Assembly: GCF_014698835.1 (NCBI RefSeq) | Contig: NZ_JACJTU010000032.1 | Coordinates: forward strand, 1-64,000 | From: Nostoc paludosum FACHB-159 | GTDB taxonomy: Bacteria; Cyanobacteriota; Cyanobacteriia; Cyanobacteriales; Nostocaceae | DNA: 64,000 nt | Direction of reading: 5' to 3' | In this document: piece after piece, positions 27,801-37,000 of the stretch | Numbering within the stretch: position 1 is the stretch's first letter | Layout: each line of letters starts with the position of its first letter | Program-made: the position numbers and the translations under genes | Notes under the pieces: generated by a model | What the model was told of the DNA's origin: nothing | Databases searched by the model: none | The model's input: only the letters and a program-made list of their open reading frames with translations

Positions 27801-30800
27801 ATTAGTGTCCATGTTTTGGTTACTCTGGTCGAAAGCACTTTGAGTTCCTTGAGTGACTTCACCAAAACCTGTAAGCGCTGCTTGGGTGGTATTTGTAACT
27901 GTGGTTGTGAAGGCTTGCTGAATTTGATTGAAGGTGTCTGTAGCGCCTTGATTGAGGTTAGTTAGGCTCGTCTTGGCTTCTTGAGAAACAGCAGCAGACT
28001 CTTCCAATCCACTTTGGGCAATACCATTCACCGCAGTAACCGCTTGCTGTCCTCCTTGGGCGATGCCTTCTTGGGATGCTGTAATGCCTTGTTCGGTTTG
28101 CTCTTGGACTTTAGCCACAGAGCTATCAAACTGCGCCAAGATTTCTGCTAAAGTGGCGCTTAACTCCTCTGGATTCGGTGCTGGCATTCCTTGGAGTTGG
28201 GCTTGGGTATCTTGGATGGCAGTTTGCAGACTGGTAGCAGCTTGGTTGATGCCATCTTGGATAGAAGCGATCGCCTTTTGGGCATCCCGTTCAATTGCCG
28301 ATACTTGCCCATTACCATAAACTGACAACAATTGCAATTGAGCAGTTTGCTGTTGGTCTAAAGTTTGTAATGTAGATTGCAGAGTTTGGTTAGCTGTTTG
28401 AGTCAACTGGGTTTGTGCGTCTGCCAATTGCGTCAAAACTTGCTGTTCAACAGAATTTAAATTGTCTAAACTTTGTTGTTGGAGAGTTTGTAGTTGTTGG
28501 CGAGACTGATTAGCAACATTATGGATTCCTTCAATATCCTTCGGTTTGCCTTGTTCGACTGCATCAGCCTGTTTATTACCTTCTTCAACTAAACCGTCTT
28601 TGTATTGTTGGGCAACATCTCTAGCTGCTTTGGCTCTAGCTTTGAGTCGATTATCTGTAAGTGGCCCATCCCAGAAGTTATCATCTTTACCAGTAATTTG
28701 AGCTTCCCATTCAGCGGCCTTTTGTTCTCCAAAGGCGATCGCTTCATCGCCAACTTTAACGCCAGCAGCACGATATTTCTCTTTTGCTTGGGTATAAAAT
28801 TCTTCAATTTTAGCCAGTTGGTTGCTTTCAGTTTCATCTACTTTCTGGACTGATGTTGTATATTCTGCTGCAACCTTTTGGCGTTCTGCGGCAGCTGTTT
28901 GAGAAGTTGTCGCTGCTGCTGCCTGATATTGTGTTTGAATCTGGGCTATTATTGCTTGTGCTTCACTTTGTACTTGTTCGCGCTGCTGGGCAATTTGGGC
29001 GGTAACGGTTGCCTTTTGTTGCTCAACTGCCGCCATTACAGAAGCTTTGGCATTTTCAGTCGAACCTTGAATACGCGCCTCAATTCCTTGTCCCAGTTGA
29101 GTAATTGTCTGCACTCGCAAAGCTGCTTCAGCCAAAAAGCTATTTGTAATATTTATTGCCTCAGCTTTTTGCTGTTCTTGCAAGATGGCATCATCCTCAC
29201 CTTGAGCCGTTTCCTGTTCGGGAGGTGCAAAGTTAACTTCTGTTGTCGCTAATTGGGAAGTTTGAGCATTTACGGCATTTTGCTGGGCTTGTGCTGCCAA
29301 AACCTCTGTTGTGGCTTGTTCCTTCTCTGCCACAGTTTCCGGAGTGACGGCTTGAGCCATGCTTTCCGGATTCTGGTTATTAAGCTGCGGCGGTAATTTT
29401 TCTAAACCTGCACCTTGAACAGCATTAGCTTGCTGTGCAATCTGTTCGCCTTGAACTGCTTTCGTTTCTGGACTGGCGGCTTGTTCCATACCTTGTGGAT
29501 TAACCCCACCAGTTTCAGCTGCTTCTGATTCTGATGCCTTTTCTTCGTCTTCATCTTTCTTTTTCTGACTGACAGCTTCAGCCATGCCAGCTTTTACTTC
29601 TTTGTCTTTATCCTTGGCATCATCACCCTTATCTGCATCCTTTTCCGGACTGACAGCTTTAGCCATGCCCGCTTTTACTTCTTTGTCTTTATCCTTGACA
29701 TCATCACCTTTGTCTGCATCCTTTTCCAGACTGACAGCTTCAGCCATACCTGCTTTCACGTCTTTATCTTCACCCTTATCTGCATTCATTTCTGGACTGA
29801 CAGCTTCAGCCACGCCTGCTTCCCCATCCTCTTTGGGCTTGTCTTGTTGAGTTTCATCTTCGGGTGCAGCCATTTCCACAGAATTGCTGTCAGTCGCATT
29901 TTTCCCAGACTCAGGTTGTGTTTTGGGGTTTTCGTCTGGTGGTGGTTCTGTTGTTCCCGCCGCAAGGGGAGATTGAACGCCGAGGCTTGCTTGTCTTGCA
30001 CGATTGTTATCTAGTTCCTGACGTACATCGTTCTCGACTTCAGCAGCATCCGGCTCTGTGGTTTGTTGAGAAACTTGAGTATTTACATCAGGAGCAAGTT
30101 GGATAGTGTGGCCGGGAAGTTCTTTAGCTTGCAAAAGATCCTCTTCCTCTTCACATTGTGAGCAACAAACCCTCTGAATTTCTATATCTGGCGTTACTAC
30201 TGCTGCTGCCGACAAGTCTGTTTGCCGCCCAATTGCGTTACCGTTTTGTTGGACAACGTGAGTTAATTCATGAGCAAGCAATTCCTTGCCTTGATAACTC
30301 TGAGGATTATATTCTCCTTGACGAAAGAAAATATCCTGTCCTGTGGTGAAAGCACGAGCTTGGATGGTTTGGTTGAGTTCGTGAGAGCGGCCATCTGTGT
30401 GGATTTTGACACTGCTGAAGTCAGCGCCAAAGGCCTCCTCCATTGGTTGCCGAATATCGTCTGAGAGTGGCTGCCCATTTTGGCGTGCCCGTTGGATGGA
30501 AGTTTCTAAGTTAGATGTACTTACCACCCCACCACCCTGGCGCTGTACCACAGGAGTGGCGGAACCAACTAGAAATTTCCTTTGTAATTCTGTCTCTGGC
30601 AAAGCCTCGTGTTGAATAAACTGCTGATTTTGAGGCTGACTGATTTTCTGCATCACCTGGCGTGCTACTGTATCAGCTTGCTGTTCGTAAATGTCTCCTG
30701 GCTGATTAATTGTGAGTTTTGTTTGCACCCGCAGTGACATTCGACTAATGTCGTGGGTAAGGGGTTCGTTTACGGGTTGCTCTTGGGTAACTGCTTGGGT

Positions 30801-31196
30801 AGAAGAATCAAGAGGCTTCATTTGTAATTCTTCTTCTAATTCCTGAGATTGAAATTCTGCTGCTGTGGGTTCCTCTTCTTCTTCTGGCAGTTCTTCCCGT
30901 TGCACTGTTTGGTGATTTTCAGGCTCATTCATTTCCTGTATCACCTGTGGTGCTAGTGTCTGGGCTTCTTGTTCCTCAACATCTTCCGGGTGGTTAGCTT
31001 TACTTATTGTTTGTTGGTGTAGCGATATTCGACTAATGTCGTGCCCTAGAGGTTTGTTGAGGGATGGTAATTCAGCAGTTATTTGAGGCAAGATATCAGA
31101 GGAGTTTAAACCAAAACCGCGCGTCGGTTGTCTGAGTTTAGGTATTGAGAAGGAACTGGTGCTAGCTTTTTTGGGCTTGGCTACGCGTTCTCTCAT
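24876..31196 (-). CDS. Giant DUF4157 eCIS cargo/toxin, about 2106 residues
   Basis: Predicted effector of the divergent injection system. Start: ATG 31196 has AGGAGA five bases upstream; the frame is open to 31283. In order: basic N-terminus with FSIPKLRQPTRGFG; two HDISR motifs followed by NQPGDIYEQQAD; DUF4157 domain (residues ~245-320) with AFGADFSSVKIHTD and the metallopeptidase-like HELTH; a CCSQC cluster; acidic 27-residue repeats (MAEAVS..KDADKGDD); a long Ala/Gln coiled coil; a Gly/Ala hydrophobic block (~1180-1295) that could insert into membranes; a block with SPYTSFLTESGGVAKTYGG (~1520) resembling ADP-ribosyltransferase folds; a RCSTCEQIG module (~1736) common in polymorphic toxins; and a C-terminal domain ending in a basic bipartite motif. 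DUF4157 assignment is firm; the ART assignment is tentative. Confidence 0.88.
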   Translation of the reverse strand: MRERVAKPKKASTSSFSIPKLRQPTRGFGLNSSDILPQITAELPSLNKPLGHDISRISLHQQTISKANHPEDVEEQEAQTLAPQVIQEMNEPENHQTVQREELPEEEEEPTAAEFQSQELEEELQMKPLDSSTQAVTQEQPVNEPLTHDISRMSLRVQTKLTINQPGDIYEQQADTVARQVMQKISQPQNQQFIQHEALPETELQRKFLVGSATPVVQRQGGGVVSTSNLETSIQRARQNGQPLSDDIRQPMEEAFGADFSSVKIHTDGRSHELNQTIQARAFTTGQDIFFRQGEYNPQSYQGKELLAHELTHVVQQNGNAIGRQTDLSAAAVVTPDIEIQRVCCSQCEEEEDLLQAKELPGHTIQLAPDVNTQVSQQTTEPDAAEVENDVRQELDNNRARQASLGVQSPLAAGTTEPPPDENPKTQPESGKNATDSNSVEMAAPEDETQQDKPKEDGEAGVAEAVSPEMNADKGEDKDVKAGMAEAVSLEKDADKGDDVKDKDKEVKAGMAKAVSPEKDADKGDDAKDKDKEVKAGMAEAVSQKKKDEDEEKASESEAAETGGVNPQGMEQAASPETKAVQGEQIAQQANAVQGAGLEKLPPQLNNQNPESMAQAVTPETVAEKEQATTEVLAAQAQQNAVNAQTSQLATTEVNFAPPEQETAQGEDDAILQEQQKAEAINITNSFLAEAALRVQTITQLGQGIEARIQGSTENAKASVMAAVEQQKATVTAQIAQQREQVQSEAQAIIAQIQTQYQAAAATTSQTAAAERQKVAAEYTTSVQKVDETESNQLAKIEEFYTQAKEKYRAAGVKVGDEAIAFGEQKAAEWEAQITGKDDNFWDGPLTDNRLKARAKAARDVAQQYKDGLVEEGNKQADAVEQGKPKDIEGIHNVANQSRQQLQTLQQQSLDNLNSVEQQVLTQLADAQTQLTQTANQTLQSTLQTLDQQQTAQLQLLSVYGNGQVSAIERDAQKAIASIQDGINQAATSLQTAIQDTQAQLQGMPAPNPEELSATLAEILAQFDSSVAKVQEQTEQGITASQEGIAQGGQQAVTAVNGIAQSGLEESAAVSQEAKTSLTNLNQGATDTFNQIQQAFTTTVTNTTQAALTGFGEVTQGTQSAFDQSNQNMDTNFQKSVNDLEEGLRGSIQGDKQPNLDSDIQKYAQEAADQEQPRWKTVLKIFLVIAVIVVAIIVAPAVIGAVGALAGALGAGAALAGGIGAVVGGAIVGAVAGAVIQIGNNAIDGKNLLDGVGKAALAGAIGGALGGAGGVFGNMLAQAGRLGTGLTQSFLRFGIDIAFDIAGGIFGNLATGEPITLEGVLIGAGIAAGVQISTANLGRLGKFGRSVQGMQTRTFQAGERFGTSLGNGIKSGFGGKVDTPIVTDAPNVPRPDTGVRSPDAEVTNPQSGVKSPEAETSTGRGVQGDEPEVQGGVPKDTTTESSATKSPGEQEQNPATTDKNQEIVRIIRQDDDFASQFNYKGKTKSRVVEDGSLVPANPNGKASPLEHVYGSDPAKGDSPYTSFLTESGGVAKTYGGSEIELDLPKLRADIESGNLKNVEVLTPEQISKMITDEISQIATTVKKDIDVDAAIAKGPQGIPDYVASLGISKGQSSKLSRRLLAYYNTTRDGEYLIKGTIPAEYLKGPYSTKAGEQSGTSGGSTKTDSNQGVDTPTANRPNADMSNVKQSDTEVKPPETNTSHERSTHPNEPEIEPQVVAKQQTPDGHNIKVLKDGRIIRCSTCEQIGTKYKDLLDQNPNLKQRLQEIEKIPDPQQKNKQAFELIKELDKENAIRAINQNSTSSLNPNSGFDVPQHSIEAQYYRYDSQRVTAKRTEPKFDVEITTDNSGNRIIKKLEYDKNRDPFSTQTKKDVHELTQGTDYEQYSASPKKNVTGNDFRHIKSNEHTKVELSRMYEGQPVDEVLNHLKARKFLPESATENDLGKGLWRQYREEADHPHNLPPGPGVDNQRIGRISDRLRKLLDMGKENFEKTDMTIKDPELLRYLNINEKQGYRVESYDELMGVFTQLIHDAPLHGAKGEYYQSLQEARPEVDFSFNKTSNTSDSDAISNDGNQSNSQDMDVDQQQSNKSNKRKNEDDDTNDHKKPKIG
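29571..29800. repeat. 81-bp repeats in the giant cargo gene
   Basis: Units start at 29571, 29652 and 29733 with a shorter one at 29799; each begins actgacagctt and encodes a 27-residue acidic/basic repeat with the core MAEAVS. More diverged copies of the same core extend to about 29350. Confidence 0.85.
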
Positions 31197-31633
31197 TTGC
31201 TTCTCCTGATGCCCGTGCAGTAGGGTGGATGGTATTTCGCTGATACAGATATGTACAGTAGTGCGATCGCCCTTCCCACACAATTAATCAAAAGTCTACA
31301 ATCAATCCGAAATCAAGTTCTTTTTTCTCTTTACAGTAACGATCGCTGGCTATGGCAAGTTCACTCTCACCTTGAGCGGGCGATCGTTATACACAGTTTA
31401 AACGTAGAAATTCCCCTGACTGAAATCTATCGTCGCGTTAATTTTTAAGGGTGGCTAACTCTTTTACAAAAATACTAAGTCAGCCAATAAATGGAGCGTT
31501 AAATACATATTATTGCACCCTAAAAAATTCAGCGATCGCACACTCATTAACCACCATAAATGAGCGATCGCTCAAGTTTTAAGACTGTCGCTAAATGATT
31601 GGGCGATCGCACTTTGCTAACGCACCCTAAAAT
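31197..31633. promoter_or_regulatory. Leader region between the two DUF4157 genes, HIP1-rich
   Basis: A 437-bp spacer with several HIP1 octamers (31263, 31534, 31565, 31604 approx.). The part next to the giant gene (31200-31320) is similar to 33045-33170 upstream of the 469-residue DUF4157 gene: both have gatgccc/aatgccc, gctgata, tacag-cgatcgc, cacaa, ttaat-aa, atcaat and aaccaagtt/aatcaagtt in the same order. It must contain the promoter of the giant gene. The 65-codon plus-strand frame here is not considered real. Confidence 0.6.
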
Positions 31634-33043
31634 TTATCTCTTGACCTTTATCTGCTCTTTGCGAATTATCGCCACCAAAATTCGGTGGTTTCCTTGAATA
31701 ACCTGTTGTCCAGATACCTCCAACGCCGGCCATGAGTCAGCACTTGATTTGCCAAGGTTAGTAACCCTTTCCAACGTATCTAGCGCCCGCTCCCTCTCGA
31801 AACGTCTCAACTCTTGATTATTTGCCTTTTCCGTTAGTATCTCTTTTAAGCTCTCCATTGAACTGACTGTTCTATACTCTTCCAGATCGGCTCTCAGTCC
31901 GAAAATGTTCGGATCGACTAGCTCCACTTTCTCTTCTTTTTTCTCTTCCTTGGCTCCTCCTCCTTCTCCCAACTGTACTGGTGTTGGGTTATAGTCCTCA
32001 TCTTCAGTGTAGTAATATCCCTCATCGAAGTCATATCGCACCTCCGTTCCCTTCAGCCGACCATTGAGAACCATAAACGCCCCACCACTAACCTGCCGCA
32101 ACTCCACACCCGTTACATCATCTATATGGGTCGCATCATTTTTTCCTTCTGCTTTCACTGGCTTCCTCTGGATTTCCCCCATCTGTTGTGAGTTGGTTTG
32201 TTGCATGGGAGGTGAATTGTACAGTATTGAGGAATACTCCGATCGCCTCACCATTCCCCCACTCTGCTGCACAACGTGAGTTAACTCATGCGCCAACAAC
32301 TCCTGCCCTCCCCGGCTCCCAGGATTATATTCCCCCTGTCGAAAGAATACATCCTGTCCCGTTGTAAAAGCCCGCGCCTGAATTGATTGATTCAACTGGT
32401 CAGATTGAGCATCCGTATGAACCTTCACCCCACTGAAATCTGCACCAAAAGCCTGTTCCATCGGTTCGCGGATGTTGTCTGCCATCACTTGTCCACCCCC
32501 CCGTGCTTGGTTGATGGATGCTTCCAAGTTTGGGGTAACAGCCATCCCAGCCTCACCCTGACGCTGCAACATCGGCTTCATCTGTAATTCTTCCTCTTCT
32601 TCTTCTGGCACTGACTCTCGTTGCAGTATGCTATTATCCAGAGATTTCATTTGTAATTCTTCTTCTTCCTCTGGTATTTCTTGTCTTTGCATCAAAGCTG
32701 TGATGGAATTTGCCAGAGGTTTCATTTGCAATTGTTCCTCTTGTGGCATTTGTTGGCGCTGGATAGACGGACGATTTCCAAGTTGTTCCAATCTTCCCAC
32801 GACCTTCTGCGCGACTGTATCAGCTTGTTGCTCGTAAATATCTCCTGGCTGATTAACCGTGAGTTTGGTTTGGGGACGACGTAGCGGTATTCGACTAATG
32901 TCGTGTGCTAGAGGGTTATCTGGCACTGGATGAAATGAAGCATCAGACGACTGTAAACCAAAACCGCGTGTTGGTTGTCTGAGTGTAGGTATTGAGAAGG
33001 AATCTGTGGTAATTTTCTTGGGCTGAATTTTGCGTTCTTTCAT
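31634..33043 (-). CDS. DUF4157 eCIS cargo protein, 469 residues
   Basis: A second predicted cargo. It shares with the giant protein the N-terminal FSIPTLRQPTRGFG, LAHDISRIPLR and LTVNQPGDIYEQQAD motifs, a series of acidic repeats (QMKPLANSI, PEEEEELQMK) and the DUF4157 domain (FGADFSGVKVHTD ... HELTHVVQQSG at ~253). After it comes a unique C-terminal region of about 190 residues, the expected toxin part: a small beta segment (GGAFMVLNGRLKGTEVRYDFD), an acidic/basic linker and a final domain ending VIQGNHRILVAIIRKEQIKVKR. The GNHR motif followed by a short strand recalls ParB/sulfiredoxin-like folds used as nucleases in polymorphic toxins; this is weak. ATG 33043. Divergent from the CIS operon, with 261 bp between. 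Confidence 0.85.
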   Translation of the reverse strand: MKERKIQPKKITTDSFSIPTLRQPTRGFGLQSSDASFHPVPDNPLAHDISRIPLRRPQTKLTVNQPGDIYEQQADTVAQKVVGRLEQLGNRPSIQRQQMPQEEQLQMKPLANSITALMQRQEIPEEEEELQMKSLDNSILQRESVPEEEEEELQMKPMLQRQGEAGMAVTPNLEASINQARGGGQVMADNIREPMEQAFGADFSGVKVHTDAQSDQLNQSIQARAFTTGQDVFFRQGEYNPGSRGGQELLAHELTHVVQQSGGMVRRSEYSSILYNSPPMQQTNSQQMGEIQRKPVKAEGKNDATHIDDVTGVELRQVSGGAFMVLNGRLKGTEVRYDFDEGYYYTEDEDYNPTPVQLGEGGGAKEEKKEEKVELVDPNIFGLRADLEEYRTVSSMESLKEILTEKANNQELRRFERERALDTLERVTNLGKSSADSWPALEVSGQQVIQGNHRILVAIIRKEQIKVKR

Positions 33044-33304
33044 GTTTTTCTAATGCCCAACCAGCTTGTAGATGAATATTTTGCTGATAACAACATCTAG
33101 AGTACAGCGATCGCACTTCACAACACAACTTAATAAACCGCTTCAAATCAATGTAAAACCAAGTTATTTGTTAGTTATGAGACATTGGGCATTAGGCTTT
33201 TGCAAATAACCAATGACCAATGAATAATGACTAATTCGACTTTTGGCTACTTTTGATTCTGATGCAGTACCTTTAGCCTTGATTCTAGGAGAGTTTTTTT
33301 ATTT
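33044..33304. promoter_or_regulatory. Divergent promoter region of the eCIS operon
   Basis: The 261-bp gap separates the minus-strand cargo gene from the plus-strand injection-system genes, so both promoters should lie here. It is AT-rich with one HIP1 site (33109) and a short attgggcattagg repeat. I could not place -10/-35 boxes with confidence. Confidence 0.5.
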
Positions 33305-33544
33305 ATGGACTCATATCAGGAACAAACTTTTTTCACATTTAATGGAGACGTTGGTGGTAGTGCTGGATACGCCGGGGTTTCAGTGACCTCTGATGCCAGC
33401 AAAGTAGCTCAAACTGCGAGTAAATACCTCAACGATTCACTGTTGCTAAACGAACTCGCAGAGCATGTGTATAAACTTTTGCAAGATGATTTGCGATCGC
33501 AGCGCGAAAGAATCGGTAATCATAGTTCTCAAAGGTGGTTTTAA
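33305..33544 (+). CDS. Small eCIS-associated protein
   Basis: A 79-residue protein; first gene of the operon. The middle is Gly/Ser/Ala-rich (GDVGGSAGYAGVSVTSD) and the C-terminal third is an amphipathic helix LAEHVYKLLQDDLRSQRERIG. That helix is clearly similar to the C-terminus of the 1180-residue protein encoded two genes later (LAREIYSRLRQRLEIERERHG), so both may dock on the same partner. Its stop overlaps the start of the tube gene (TAATG), so they are coupled. The role is unknown; small proteins next to the tube gene are common in eCIS loci. Confidence 0.8.
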   Translation: MDSYQEQTFFTFNGDVGGSAGYAGVSVTSDASKVAQTASKYLNDSLLLNELAEHVYKLLQDDLRSQRERIGNHSSQRWF

Positions 33545-34068
33545 TGGCTGGAAATGGTAATAACGGCAAAGTTACTCACGAATTAAATTATGTTACTAGT
33601 AATCGTTTTTATGTAGAAATAGATAGCTCTATTGCTGCATCTTTCAGTGAATGTACAGGCTTAAGCGTTCAAATTAAGAAAAATATTTTTCAAGAAGGTG
33701 GCGTTAATGACCAGCAAAGAATTTATTTAGGTCATACAGAATTTGCAGACATAACTCTTAAACGCGGAGTTACCGACCATCCAGGTTTTTGGAATTGGAT
33801 AAATGCAGTTTTTGATGAACAAAAGAGAACATCCCGAAGGAACGTTAATATTCTGATTTTTAATCAATCTGGCGAAACGATGATGAGTTGGACTTTGATT
33901 GGTGCTATTCCAGTAACTTGGAAAACACCGACACTCCAAGCCGATGGTAAAGCCGTTGCTATTGAGGAATTAACTTTAGCTTATGAAGGCTTAAAAGTTG
34001 CCAGAACTACGGGAGGAGGTAATTCTGTAGAACGAAATGAAAAAACAGGATATTTCGTTTCTAGTTAA
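33544..34068 (+). CDS. eCIS inner tube protein (T4 gp19-like)
   Basis: A 174-residue tail-tube protein (Afp1/Afp5 and T4 gp19 family) that should stack as hexamers to make the needle. Family features: SNRFYVEIDSSIAASFSECTG at the start, a GHTEFADITLKRGVTDHPGFWNWI central block and WTLIGAIPVTWKTPTLQADG before EELTLAYEGL. I use ATG 33544, which overlaps the preceding stop and has AAAGGTGG upstream; a GTG nine bases earlier is less likely. Only one tube paralogue is present, while typical Afp-like clusters have two. Confidence 0.93.
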   Translation: MAGNGNNGKVTHELNYVTSNRFYVEIDSSIAASFSECTGLSVQIKKNIFQEGGVNDQQRIYLGHTEFADITLKRGVTDHPGFWNWINAVFDEQKRTSRRNVNILIFNQSGETMMSWTLIGAIPVTWKTPTLQADGKAVAIEELTLAYEGLKVARTTGGGNSVERNEKTGYFVSS

Positions 34069-34091
34069 TTTGCAATTTTTCAACTATAACT

Positions 34092-37000
34092 ATGCAAATC
34101 ATCAAACCGCTATTAACAAACAATACTCATCCGCTCGGTGTAATATCATCTTTATCTAATACTCACAAACTCATATTTAGAAAAGAGTCTGATTTTCTGC
34201 ATTCGCGCAGTAATTTTCTCAGCCCAATACAAACGAAATCACCATTAGTCACATCTTCTCAATTTGTATTATCTCGTGAAGCAGAACCATCGATACAACC
34301 AGTAATCGGTTGGGATAGCTGGGATAATCCAGATATCGATCTTAAATTTCCATTTATTGATTTTGATCCTTTTGAGCCAATCGATTCAGAAGAAGATAAT
34401 AATTTAAATTCTCCGGAAATAGTAACAACTGATATTCCAGAAATACAACGTACTATCATTGAGAATAATATAATTAATGATGCCTCACCAGAAATAAATC
34501 TTCAAAAGCAAAAGCAAAGTCAGACTAAAAATAAAAGTCAAACTAAATCTAAATCAAAACAAACCAATAAATCTGCACAAAATCCCAAAACAAAATCTCC
34601 AAATAAAAAATCAACAAAATCATCTGCGGCTAAGAATGTTGTACAAGCTGTTGATGAAAGTAATATTGCTATTAATCCCAATCAAGATGTATTTATACCA
34701 TCAAAAGATTATTTATTTCCTGAGGCTAATTCGGGGATTTCACAAACAAATAATGAATTTCATGTATTAAAATCTCAAATTCCCGATCCTCTCTTTGCTT
34801 CTACGCCTCTGAGTGAAAATAATCCTCTCACATCACAACAAGATACTGCTTTAGATAATATTACAATTGATAATAACTCTGTTAATAATACCACGCCATC
34901 TACTTGGTCTAATGTTCAAGAACAGCCAAATTTATTTAGAAATATAGCCAACGAAGAATCGCAAGTATTTTCTGAGTTACCATCTAGTTTCTCCAGTGCA
35001 GAACCGTCTACTTCAGAAAGAATTCCCCCTTTACAACAAAAGAATAAATTAGGCGAAAACACAAATCAATTACCAGATAATTCGCCTAGAGAATTTCCTT
35101 TGCCTAATCATGTTGAAAAAACATTTAGCCCGTCTAATAATATTACCAACAATCAACAACTAGTCGCTGAAACATCAGAAGTAAATCCAACGCCACGACA
35201 ACAAAATATTGAAACTACTCAATCCTCACAAAAATTTGAAGTTGATATCCCAGATATCTCAGTTAGCACAACTCCACAACAACAAGTTATTGAAACTACT
35301 CAATTATCACAAAAAGCTAATATCCCAGATATCTCAGTTAGCCCAACGCCACAACAACAAGTTATTGAAACTACTCAATTATCACAAAAAGCTGATATCC
35401 CAGATATCTCAGTTAGCCCAACGCCACAACAACAAGTTATTGAAACTACTCAATTATCACAAAAAGCCGATATCCCAGATATCTCAGTTAGCACAACGCC
35501 ACAACAACAAGTTATTGAAACAGATGAATTGTCTTCTAAAGTTCAAAAGAAAGACACCAGTTCTCTAAGAAATGTAATCCCAAAACAAGAAATATTAGTA
35601 AAATCCAATCATCAATCAAATCAACAAGAATTACTAAATACAAGTAATAATTTGGAGTCAATTCCAGCCATTGAGCAAGATTTAATTTCAGAAAATTATA
35701 TTACTAATTTTGACTCAAGTAATTTTATCATTGATGATTCTGTAATTACTTCATCTAGCGTTGAAAATCCCGCAGTAACGGACAGCAGTGCTAACCTACC
35801 GCCTGTCTCAGATGTCAAAAAAAATCCTATTGCACTAGAACGAGAAATTGATTCTAGCGTTACGAGTGAATCTTTAGCTTCTGCACCTATTCAATTAACA
35901 CCTACTTCAGCCTATATTGAAGCTACATCTAATTTTTTGAGCGATTTTGATAGTAATGAAAAGTTAGCAACTTCAGAATCACAATCTACTGTGGCGGTTA
36001 ATGTCTCAGATGTCCCAAAAAATTTAATTTCACTACAACGGGACAACAATCTGGAAAATCCTAGCAGCGAGTCTATAGAAAGTCAGCTTTCTTTAGCAGT
36101 ACATGAAATTAGTGAAACACCAGTAGTTAGCAACGTATCGCCTGAGATTGGTGAAACACAAAAAGTTAGCAACGAATCTTCTAAAATTAATGAATCACCA
36201 ATAGTTAACAACATATCGCCTGAGATTGGTGAAACACAAAAAGTTAGCAATGTATTACCTGAGATTGATGAAACACCAATAGTTAACAACGTATCGCCTG
36301 AGATTGGTGAAACACAAAAAGTTAGCAATGTATTACCTGAGATTGATGAAACACCAATAGTTAGCAACGTATCGCCTGAGATTGGTGAAACACAAAAAGT
36401 TAGCAATGTATTACCTGAGATTGATGAAACACCAATAGTTAGCAACGTATCGCCTGAAATTATTGAATCACCAAAAATTAACAACATATCGCCTGAAATT
36501 GATGAAGTACCAAAAGTGAGGGATGTGTCATCAAATGTTGGGGAAACATCGAGTATTTTCCGAAAAATAGGTGATAATGAACAAATATTAGAGTCAGAAT
36601 TGTTAGGTGCGATCGCCAATTCTGAAAACTCTGAAATTGATACCTCAGAGTACCAAGATATCCCAGAAAAACCAACTTTTCCACCAAATCAGTTAAGCAC
36701 ACCACCTCAATTTGAACAAAACACCACCATTGAAAATTTACCAGCACCTAAAGGTTATGCTACTGGTGGTCAAGTAAGAGACTCTCACCTTGAAAATAAT
36801 CAGCACATAGCACCGTCAGATACCGTACCTGCAATGCTGACACCTGGTGAATTTGTCATCAATACCAGGGATGCACAGAAAAATCTACCTCTACTACAGC
36901 ACATCAATAGCGGTGGGACACCAGACAATATTATTCTTCCAAGTTTAGAGATACCCAACGCCAAAGAATCACAAAAAACAACTTCTCCACATTCGACTAA

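Noticed and set aside
31251..31448. Plus-strand 65-codon frame antisense to the leader of the giant cargo
   Set aside because: No start context, no family, and it overlaps the conserved leader of the cargo gene.
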